From Myxococcales bacterium (GTDB taxonomy: Bacteria; Myxococcota_A; Polyangia; Palsa-1104): 10,497 nt of DNA. Within the stretch, counting starts at the first letter, position 1. Every line of letters starts with the position of its first letter. This document shows positions 1 through 5,466 of this stretch, piece after piece. The stretch lies in contig JAHFDU010000121.1 of the NCBI GenBank assembly GCA_023248835.1, positions 1 through 10,497 on the forward strand. The letters are read 5' to 3'. Below the pieces are notes generated by a model that was given only the letters and a program-made list of their open reading frames with translations, was not told where the DNA came from and made no database searches. The position numbers were made by a program, and so were the translations under genes.

Positions 1-96
1 GGCAGTGGCGGAACCGGTGCACCGAGGCGGTGGCCGGTTCCGTGAAACCGCAAAAACTTCGCCCGCGGCAAACCGGCAGGCTACGCCGCGAGTCCA
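1..96 (+). other. Window-edge sequence, possibly the 3' end of an upstream gene
   Basis: One plus-strand frame reads 14 residues from the window edge, ending APRRWPVP, and stops at TGA 43-45. The frame of the following BMC-P gene stays open leftward to base 2. I recognise no family in either stretch. The most likely content is the tail of another BMC-cluster gene followed by a short spacer, but too little is present to say more. Confidence 0.2.
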
Positions 97-118
97 GGGG
101 GAGGAGAGCGGAGTTATG
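97..118 (+). promoter_or_regulatory. Strong Shine-Dalgarno before an alternative in-frame ATG of BMC-P copy 1
   Basis: A purine-rich GGGGGAGGAG stretch (97-106) lies 9 nt before ATG 116. That ATG is in frame with the family-consensus start at 170. If used, the vertex protein gains an N-terminal extension, MVRREGFRSRRQPARFGC. The sequence just before 170 has no comparable site. The site is seen directly; its use is inference. Confidence 0.45.
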
Positions 119-169
119 GTGCGGCGCGAGGGCTTTCGCTCAAGGCGACAGCCTGCTAGATTCGGCTGT

Positions 170-472
170 ATGTACCTTGGCAAAGTGCGCGGCACGATTG
201 TGGCGGAGCGAAAATATGAAGGGCTTGAGGGCAGAAAATTGCTCGTGGTCGAGCCGCTCGATCATCACATGATGCCGACCGGCGAGATGCAGATCGCGGT
301 CGACACCGTGCGCTCAGGCCGGGGCGACCTGGTGTACTTGGTCGGTTCGCGCGAGGCAGCGTTGGCGCTGGCTGAGTCCGGGCCCTGGTTTGTTCCGGTC
401 GATGCCGCGATTGTCGGCATCGTCGATGACGTGCATGAAGCCACGACGCGAGCTGCAGCGGAGACGCGGTGA
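170..472 (+). CDS. BMC vertex protein, EutN/CcmL family (BMC-P), copy 1
   Basis: This 100-residue protein is a bacterial microcompartment pentamer that caps the vertices of an icosahedral protein shell. It begins MYLGKVRGTIVA, the usual opening of EutN/CcmL/PduN proteins. It then has GRKLLVVEPLD (residues 21-31), AVDTVRSGRGD (43-53) and PVDAAIVGIVDDV (76-88), all in the family's normal places and at normal length. The last 12 residues form a short polar tail. Its stop overlaps the start of a second BMC-P gene by 4 nt (GTGA), so the two are translationally coupled. The start at 170 fits the family best but has no Shine-Dalgarno. A good one (GGGGGAGGAG, 97-106) sits before an in-frame ATG at 116, which would add 18 basic residues. 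The family call is firm; the start is uncertain. Confidence 0.93.
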   Translation: MYLGKVRGTIVAERKYEGLEGRKLLVVEPLDHHMMPTGEMQIAVDTVRSGRGDLVYLVGSREAALALAESGPWFVPVDAAIVGIVDDVHEATTRAAAETR

Positions 473-744
473 AGCTCTGCAAAGTAGAAGGCAGCGTCGT
501 CGGCTCGGTGCACCACTCGGCGTTCGACGGCCGCAAGCTGCTCATCGTTTCACCGATCGACGAAACCGGAGCAACCCAGGGCGCGTCGTTTCTTGCCGTC
601 GACACGGTGCAGGCCGGCTCTGGTGACACCGTCTTGGTCAACGCTGAGGGCAACGGTACCCGTCAGATCTTGAAGATGGGGCCGAACCTCCCAATTCGAT
701 CGCTGATCGTCGGCATCGTCGATGCAGTTCATCGCCATGGCTGA
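469..744 (+). CDS. BMC vertex protein, EutN/CcmL family (BMC-P), copy 2
   Basis: This is a second, clearly different 91-residue BMC pentamer. It opens MKLCKVEGSVVGSV, then has DGRKLLIVSPID (residues 20-31), LAVDTVQAGSGDTVLV (42-57, the glycine-rich turn of EutN proteins) and the closing IVGIVDAVH (80-88). The start is a GTG overlapping the stop of the first BMC-P gene (GTGA at 469-472). The 3' end overlaps the aldolase start. Two or more BMC-P paralogues are common in metabolosome loci, where they can occupy the same vertex position with different permeability or assembly roles. In the myxobacterium Haliangium ochraceum a pair of BMC-P genes (Hoch_4425/4426) sits apart from the main shell cluster, which is a reasonable comparison. 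The family call is firm; the metabolic type is not shown by this gene. Confidence 0.93.
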   Translation: MKLCKVEGSVVGSVHHSAFDGRKLLIVSPIDETGATQGASFLAVDTVQAGSGDTVLVNAEGNGTRQILKMGPNLPIRSLIVGIVDAVHRHG

Positions 745-1537
745 AATCTCCGAGCGCGCTCACCTGGCCGAAGTTGCGGTCCGGCTGCACCAAAACGGTT
801 GGGTCGCCAATCACGATGGCAATGTTTCCTTGCGCCTTGCATCCGGCCGCTACTTAGCAACGCCGACGGCCACTTCCAAAGCGGCAGTGCGAGCCGACAA
901 CTTGATTGTGGTCGACGACAGCGGCGCCCGGGTTTCGGGCAGCGGCAAGCCGTTTTCGGAAATCAATTTGCACCTCACCGTCTATCGACTAAGAGCCGAT
1001 GTCCGCGCCGTGGTGCACGCCCATCCCCGTGCCGCCACCGCGTTTGCTGTCGCTGGGCTGGCACTCGATCGGCCGTTCATCGCCGAAGCCGTGGTTTCGC
1101 TCGGACCGTCGATTCCTCTGGTGCCGTTTGCGCTGCCGGGTGCCGCCGCCGCCGAAGCCATCGCGCCGTTTGTGCGCGAACACGACGCCGTCTTGCTTGG
1201 CAATCACGGTGTGCTCACCTGGGGAGCCGATCTCGAGCAGGCCTATTTGCGTATGGAGCTGGTCGAGCATCTCGCCGCGATAGCAAGTTTGGCTCGCGGG
1301 CTCGGCGACATCCGCCCGTTGCCAGCCTCCGCATTGGCGCCGCTCATCGAGGCTCGCCGCAAAGCGGGCTTCGTCGTTGGTGCTGCAGCGCCCGCACTTG
1401 CACAAACGGTGGTCGCCTGCGCTCCGGCTCCGCTCGGTAGCAACGTCACCGTGTACGAGAGGCCAAGAAACGCGGCGAAACATGACGTCACTGCGATCAT
1501 CCGCGAAGAAATCGCCCGCGCCCTTGCCGAAAAGTGA
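737..1537 (+). CDS. Class II aldolase (fuculose-phosphate aldolase-like), probable BMC cargo
   Basis: This is a zinc-dependent class II aldolase of the FucA/RhaD/AraD family; such enzymes cleave a sugar 1-phosphate to DHAP plus an aldehyde such as L-lactaldehyde. From the ATG at 737 the metal site is E75 (in PFSEINLHL), H94 and H96 (VVHAHP) and H157 (LGNHG). Spacings of 19 and 61 residues match E. coli FucA E73/H92/H94/H155. The core ends near residue 212. About 54 more residues follow: an Ala/Pro-rich linker and an amphipathic helix, HDVTAIIREEIARALAEK, which resembles a BMC encapsulation peptide. An ATG at 722 would add five residues; 737 is preferred because it keeps the metal residues near FucA positions. 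The gene overlaps the upstream BMC-P gene. The phosphate loops differ from FucA (PTA and PFSE in place of PTG and PSSE), so the exact substrate is open. Confidence 0.88.
   Translation: MAEISERAHLAEVAVRLHQNGWVANHDGNVSLRLASGRYLATPTATSKAAVRADNLIVVDDSGARVSGSGKPFSEINLHLTVYRLRADVRAVVHAHPRAATAFAVAGLALDRPFIAEAVVSLGPSIPLVPFALPGAAAAEAIAPFVREHDAVLLGNHGVLTWGADLEQAYLRMELVEHLAAIASLARGLGDIRPLPASALAPLIEARRKAGFVVGAAAPALAQTVVACAPAPLGSNVTVYERPRNAAKHDVTAIIREEIARALAEK
1481..1534 (+). other. Predicted encapsulation peptide at the aldolase C-terminus
   Basis: The last 18 codons encode HDVTAIIREEIARALAEK. V, I, I, I, A and L fall on one face of a helix and charged residues on the other. The helix is separated from the catalytic core by roughly 35 Ala/Pro/Val-rich residues. 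BMC cargo enzymes are commonly recruited by just this layout: a flexible linker plus a short amphipathic helix. The pattern is seen directly; the targeting role is inferred from the family and from the two shell genes next door. Confidence 0.65.
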
Positions 1538-1539
1538 GA

Positions 1540-2727
1540 TTACTCTAGTACGACTGCGCCGCGGAGCACCAGCCCACAAAGCACTTTAAGTGCCTCTAAG
1601 CGCGGCATACCGCTGATATCGATCAGATCTTCGATGCTTAGCACACCGTCGATACGCGACAGTAGAAACGCCGAGCGCGGATCGAGCTCGGCGTAGAGGC
1701 GGCCGTGGTGCGGGATGCCTGAAAGCGGTCCGAGCACCGCAGTAAATAGGCTGTCGAGCAGCGGTCGGTGCGCACGGTGGTGAACCTCCTCGGCGCCACC
1801 GGCCAAACGAAACAGGTCGCCGGTGAGAGCGACGCCGCGCGCCAAGTCCCGCTCCTCCAGTGCTTCCCGAATTGCTTGCGCAGTGTAGGAAGCGGTGCGG
1901 TGCTGCTCGGCCAAAAATTCGCCCTTTTGCACCTCCTGGCCGGGGCCGCGCATAAACGGATCGGTGCCCGGCGGCTCCTCAAATTCGATCGCCACGTGGC
2001 GCAGCGGCTCGAGATGATCTTCGGTCTCGGCCTCAATCACCAGCGGCTCGTCGCCCGGCAAATGTAGCTCGGGCATTGCCGACAGCGGCAGCTTGCGATC
2101 GCGAATCACTCCGGTATCGATGGAGACAAGCCCTTCTAGCGCAGCTTCATCAAGCTCCGGCACGTCGAGCGGCATCAAGTTGGGAGCGGTGGGTACACGA
2201 TGCCACTCGCCCGAACCGTGACTTGGGCGAGCGGTGCGCACAAAAGTACCGGTGCGCGCCGACTCCGAGACCACGTCCTCGATCGATCCGAGCAGAGACG
2301 GGTCGGCCGGCGGATTGCCGGGAGTTTCGAAAGACAAAGCGTCGGTTACAGACGAGCTCGGCGCCACGGGCAGCTCGCCGAACGCGCTGAGCGAAGGATC
2401 GGTACGTGCGCCGTCTTCACTTCGCGTCTGTCGCAGCGATGGCATCCCAGGGCGTGTCAGGCCACTGCGCGCAGGGGTAAGTGGAGTCAGTTTCCAATCG
2501 CTGCTCGCAGCCGCTTTTTCTGCCCCCACATCCACTTGGGCGAGCGCTTCATCCTTCTGCAGACGGCGCACCCAGTCGAGGCAGGCGCGGGCATGGCTGT
2601 TGTCGGGCTCAAGCTTCAGCGCAGCGACAAAATCCGCCTCCGAAGCCGGCAGCTCACCAGAAACGTAGCGGGCGATGCCACGTTCAATGAGTGCCTGTGC
2701 CGATCCCTGCTCTACACTCACGTTCAT
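1540..2727 (-). CDS. TPR-like protein with C-terminal FLLSRIDG domain, coupled to dnaK
   Basis: This 395-residue protein has no catalytic motif that I recognise. Residues 10-60 form at least one TPR-like helical pair (ALIERGIARYVSGELPASEADFVAALKLEPDN). Residues 65-265 are a long Pro/Ser/Thr/acidic segment, probably disordered, with short conserved-looking pieces. Residues 280-337 look helical. Residues 347-395 form a compact domain with the core FLLSRIDG-x2-SIEDL and end at the C-terminus. The same domain is at the N-terminus of the J-domain protein upstream. Its ATG overlaps the dnaK stop (ATGA, 2724-2727), so it is translated together with that Hsp70. A role as adaptor or client-recruiting partner of the chaperone is inference. 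No signal peptide or membrane segment is visible. Proteins of this layout, with a TPR and a LSRIDG-type tail, are frequent in myxobacteria. Confidence 0.8.
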   Translation of the reverse strand: MNVSVEQGSAQALIERGIARYVSGELPASEADFVAALKLEPDNSHARACLDWVRRLQKDEALAQVDVGAEKAAASSDWKLTPLTPARSGLTRPGMPSLRQTRSEDGARTDPSLSAFGELPVAPSSSVTDALSFETPGNPPADPSLLGSIEDVVSESARTGTFVRTARPSHGSGEWHRVPTAPNLMPLDVPELDEAALEGLVSIDTGVIRDRKLPLSAMPELHLPGDEPLVIEAETEDHLEPLRHVAIEFEEPPGTDPFMRGPGQEVQKGEFLAEQHRTASYTAQAIREALEERDLARGVALTGDLFRLAGGAEEVHHRAHRPLLDSLFTAVLGPLSGIPHHGRLYAELDPRSAFLLSRIDGVLSIEDLIDISGMPRLEALKVLCGLVLRGAVVLE

Positions 2728-4550
2728 GCCTTGGTTTTCGCAATCACGCCGCGAAACATATTGAGCGTGCGGCCGAGCGACTCGGTGGCGTCACCGAGTG
2801 TCGGAACGTCGTGCATCGCGATCGCTTTCTGTGCGCGCTCCATCAGCGAACGCGCTTTCTTGATTGCGTCCTGGCCGAAATCAGCACCGGCAATCGCGGT
2901 CTCGACCCGGGGAAACAGCGTCTGCATTTCGTCGATCAATTTCTCCGCCGCCTGCTTCTGTTTTTCAAACGCTTCGTTGGCTTTTTGATCGACCAAGTAG
3001 TCGCGCGACTCCTGCACCATCTGGCGAATTTCTTCTTCGGTAAGTCCCGAAGTCGCGGTCACCGTGATCGCCTGCTTCTGACCGTTCTCGAGATCCTTGG
3101 CCGAAACACTGACGATGCCGTCGGCCGAGATCTCAAACGTGACTTCGATGTCGACCGCGCCTTTCGCCGCACGACGCAGGCCACTCAAAATAAATTCGCC
3201 GAGCAGCTCGTTGTCTTCCGCCCGCTCGCTCTCGCCCTGCAAAACCAGAATTTTGACCGAAGTCTGGTTGTCTTTCACTGTGGTGTAAACGTGGCTGGTC
3301 TGGGTCGGCACGGTGGTGTTCTGCGGAATCAGGCTGTGAAAGTAGCCGCCCTGGATCATGATGCCGAGCGAATGCGGTGTGACGTCGAGCAGCAGCACGT
3401 CCGATTCGCGCTCGATCAGCGCCGAACCTTGAATCGCGGCGCCGAGCGCCACCACTTCATCGGGATGCACGCCTTTGCACGGCTCGACGCCAAAGAACGC
3501 CGCCACCACTTCTTGAATCTTGGGCATCCGGGTCATGCCGCCGACGAGGATGACGTCTTCGATCGCCGATTTTTCGATGTCGGCTTCAATCAGCGTGTTG
3601 CGGCAGATCGAGATGGTACGGTCGACCAGATCGGAAGTGAGCTCTTCGAGTTTTTCGCGGGTGACGGTTCTTTGTAAATGAAGCGCTTCCGATCCTTTGG
3701 AAATAATAAACGGAAGATTTATATCGGCCTCGCGTGAGGTCGACAGCTCACACTTGGCTTTTTCGGCGACATCTTTCAAACGCTGCAGCGCCATCTTGTC
3801 TTTGCGCAAATCGATCTGGTGCTCTTTTTGAAAACCGAACACCAGCCAGTCGATGAGGCGGCGATCAAAATCCTCGCCGCCCAAAAAAGTATCGCCGGCG
3901 GTCGAGATGACTTCAAAGACGCCGTTACCGAGCTCCAAAATCGAAATGTCGAAGGTGCCGCCACCGAGATCGAAGACTGCAATTTTGCGCTCAAGCTGTT
4001 TGCCAAAACCATAAGCCAGCGCTGCCGCGGTCGGCTCGTTGATGATGCGAATCACGTCGAGCCCGGCGATGCGGCCGGCATCTTTGGTGGCTTGACGCTG
4101 TCCGTCGTTGAAATAGGCGGGCACCGTCACTACCGCTTTGTCGACGGTGCCGCCGAGATATTCTTCGGCGATCGACTTCATTTCTTGCAAAATGTAGGCA
4201 GAGATTTCAGGAATCGAATACGAATGGCTGCGCAGCTCGATGCGCACGTCGTCGTGCGGTCCTTCGATGATCTTGTAGGACGCCTGCTCCATCGTCTGGC
4301 GCACCGCCGGCGAGCCCCACTTGCGACCGATCAGTCGCTTGGCGGCATAGACGGTGTGCTCGGCGTTGGTGATCGCTTGCCGCTTGGCAATGTGGCCGCA
4401 GAGTCGTTTGCCCGACTCCATGATCGCCACCATCGACGGCGTGGTCTTGTAGCCGCCCTTGTTGGGAATCACCACCGGCGTGCCATTTTCGACAATGGCG
4501 ACGCACGAATTGGTGGTGCCGAGATCGATACCAATCACGCGATCAGACAT
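2724..4550 (-). CDS. dnaK: Hsp70 chaperone, DnaK paralogue
   Basis: This is a cytoplasmic ATP-dependent chaperone of 608 residues. ATPase-domain marks are IGIDLGTTNS (6-15), the catalytic-region lysine in YAAKRLIGR (68-76), AVVTVPAYFNDGQRQATKDA (139-158), INEPTAAALAYG (170-181), FDLGGGTFDISIL (193-205) and ILVGGMTRMPKI (334-345). The interdomain linker DVLLLDV (384-390) is intact. The substrate-binding domain follows (NTTVPT, VLQGESERAEDN, VSAKD). It diverges from housekeeping DnaK: the L-to-H change in TPHSLG, Q400 and V425 where E. coli has arch residues M404 and A429, and no disordered acidic C-terminal tail (it ends near the lid helices). No grpE is present. The start at 4550 gives the canonical N-terminus and has no Shine-Dalgarno. 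It lies between a J-domain gene and a coupled TPR gene, suggesting a dedicated paralogue. Myxobacteria have such Hsp70s (SglK, StkA) that affect extracellular matrix, but equivalence is unproven. Confidence 0.93.
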   Translation of the reverse strand: MSDRVIGIDLGTTNSCVAIVENGTPVVIPNKGGYKTTPSMVAIMESGKRLCGHIAKRQAITNAEHTVYAAKRLIGRKWGSPAVRQTMEQASYKIIEGPHDDVRIELRSHSYSIPEISAYILQEMKSIAEEYLGGTVDKAVVTVPAYFNDGQRQATKDAGRIAGLDVIRIINEPTAAALAYGFGKQLERKIAVFDLGGGTFDISILELGNGVFEVISTAGDTFLGGEDFDRRLIDWLVFGFQKEHQIDLRKDKMALQRLKDVAEKAKCELSTSREADINLPFIISKGSEALHLQRTVTREKLEELTSDLVDRTISICRNTLIEADIEKSAIEDVILVGGMTRMPKIQEVVAAFFGVEPCKGVHPDEVVALGAAIQGSALIERESDVLLLDVTPHSLGIMIQGGYFHSLIPQNTTVPTQTSHVYTTVKDNQTSVKILVLQGESERAEDNELLGEFILSGLRRAAKGAVDIEVTFEISADGIVSVSAKDLENGQKQAITVTATSGLTEEEIRQMVQESRDYLVDQKANEAFEKQKQAAEKLIDEMQTLFPRVETAIAGADFGQDAIKKARSLMERAQKAIAMHDVPTLGDATESLGRTLNMFRGVIAKTKA

Positions 4551-4560
4551 GGTTTTCGCT

Positions 4561-4569
4561 GTTATAACA
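4561..4569 (-). promoter_or_regulatory. Possible extended -10 promoter of dnaK
   Basis: On the minus strand TGTTATAAC reads as an extended -10 element (TG-N-TATAAC, 5 of 6 to TATAAT). A start point about 7 nt further on would fall only 3-5 nt before the dnaK ATG at 4550. That fits the lack of any Shine-Dalgarno there. I see no good -35 at 16-18 nt. The motif is short, so chance occurrence is possible. Confidence 0.35.
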
Positions 4570-4572
4570 TGA

Positions 4573-4770
4573 GGCACCGACTGGCGCGACCACTTCGTTT
4601 CACAAGCCAGGGCGTACGCATCAAACCGTCACGGCCACGGCCACGGTCAGCGACACGGACACGGATGCGGTCACGGCAACGGCCACGATCACCGCAACGA
4701 AAACATCGATAGTAAACCGCCCGACTGCGATCCAAATGCCGCAGCCGGGCGAGCACGAATTAATGAGTGA
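4573..4770 (+). pseudogene. Open frame with His-Gly repeat, no start codon (possible decayed His-rich small gene)
   Basis: This open frame fills the gap between the J-domain gene and dnaK on the opposite strand. It runs from after a TGA (4570-4572) to a TGA at 4768-4770. Its middle reads HGHGHGQRHGHGCGHG and then NGHDHRNE (4630-4701): eight His, mostly alternating with Gly, plus one Cys. This composition is like nickel- or metal-binding His-rich tails. The eight Gly codons use three different third bases. No ATG, GTG or TTG lies in frame upstream; an ATG at 4569 lies in another frame and would need a frameshift. It may be a decayed gene, a fragment, or a non-coding repeat that happens to read this way. 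Confidence 0.25.
4626..4703. repeat. Degenerate 6-bp tandem repeat, consensus CGGNCA, 13 units in phase
   Basis: Thirteen consecutive hexamers can be laid out without any insertion or deletion: CCGTCA, CGGCCA twice, CGGTCA, GCGACA, CGGACA, CGGATG, CGGTCA, CGGCAA, CGGCCA, CGATCA, CCGCAA, CGAAAA. The fourth base is the most variable and the outer units are the most degenerate. It lies 75-155 nt before the dnaK start, inside the only long intergenic stretch of the minus-strand genes (4551-4789). No hairpin terminator with a T-run is visible in that stretch. Confidence 0.8.
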
Positions 4771-4789
4771 GCTGTCGATCTGCGGCCCC

Positions 4790-5461
4790 CTACACGCTGC
4801 GCTTGGTTCCCTCATAGGTGGCACGTCGGGCCGGATCGCTGAGCAGCTCGAAGGCCGACTTGATCGCTTGGAAGACCAAGCTAATCCGCGGCGCGTAGTC
4901 ACCTAGATCGATGCCGTAGAAACGGTCGGGATGGAACTCTTTGGAAAGCCGGAAATAGGCGCGCTTGACCTCGCGCTTGTCGGCGCTGCGCTGAAGTTCA
5001 AGCAGCGTGAAGGCGTCGAGCTTGCCGAGATTGGCGTGCAAGCCATCAATCCGCGCTTTCTGCTCGTCGGTGAGCATACGCGGGCCGGTCGATTTCACCG
5101 GTTTGGGTAGCGGCTTGGATGGCGGCGCTCCAGCAACGTCGACCTTCTTGAGCGCGGTGGAAGATCGGGTGGCGTAGATTTCGGCTGCCGGAGTCAGTGA
5201 GCGCGGCCGTTCGGTCGGGCGCTGCACACCGGGCAAATCGATGACGCCGAGCCCGAACAGCCGTTTCAAGATCGCGGTGGTCAGCGTTTGATCAAACGGC
5301 ACCAGCAAGAGGATGTTGGCGATCGAAGTTTTACCGTCGACGCGCGACAGCACAAAGCCCTCTTCGGCGCCGATCTCGGTGGCGGAAACATCCGCGTTCG
5401 ACAATCGGGGCACCAACGAGGCCGGTCCGATTCCTTCGATCTGCCGCTCTGCCATCGCCAT
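4790..5461 (-). CDS. J-domain (DnaJ-like) co-chaperone with N-terminal LSRVDG domain
   Basis: This 223-residue protein has a J-domain at its C-terminus, about residues 150-218, with the HPD tripeptide at 177-179 (RLSKEFHPDRF) and the helix IV region AFELLSDPARRATYEG. J-domains stimulate the ATPase of an Hsp70; the obvious partner is the DnaK encoded next. The N-terminal domain (about 27-78) has the core FVLSRVDG-x2-SIANIL and ends in GLGVIDL. The same domain is found at the C-terminus of the TPR protein beyond dnaK. A Pro/Lys/Ser linker (about 110-130) joins the two parts. There is no Gly/Phe region or zinc finger, so it is not a general DnaJ. It starts 5 nt after argF with an AAGG at suitable distance from ATG 5461; a second ATG at 5455 is possible. 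It was probably co-transcribed with argDF. Confidence 0.88.
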   Translation of the reverse strand: MAMAERQIEGIGPASLVPRLSNADVSATEIGAEEGFVLSRVDGKTSIANILLLVPFDQTLTTAILKRLFGLGVIDLPGVQRPTERPRSLTPAAEIYATRSSTALKKVDVAGAPPSKPLPKPVKSTGPRMLTDEQKARIDGLHANLGKLDAFTLLELQRSADKREVKRAYFRLSKEFHPDRFYGIDLGDYAPRISLVFQAIKSAFELLSDPARRATYEGTKRSV

Positions 5462-5466
5462 TTATT

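Noticed and set aside
1581..1593. GCACTT-T-AAGTGC inverted repeat 44 nt after the aldolase stop
   Set aside because: It is a short stem with a tiny loop and no T-run, and it lies inside the TPR gene. It is too weak to call a terminator.
2691..3677. 328-codon plus-strand open frame opposite the 3' half of dnaK
   Set aside because: It is also an antisense shadow. The minus strand encodes the clear Hsp70 substrate-binding domain over the same bases.
4551..4640. Heat-shock control of dnaK (sigma-32 promoter or CIRCE operator)
   Set aside because: A CTTGTGAA and a CCTCATGT are present on the minus strand, but the spacing (about 26 nt) is far too long for sigma-32. No TTAGCACTC/GAGTGCTAA pair is visible.
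3819..4712. Long plus-strand open frame opposite dnaK
   Set aside because: It is the antisense shadow of a highly conserved Hsp70 coding region in a GC-rich genome. It has no recognisable domain of its own.
4738..4786. GCCGCAG...CTGCGGC inverted repeat near the end of the J-domain gene
   Set aside because: The arms are only 7 bp and separated by 35 nt with no T-tract. This is not convincing as a terminator or operator.
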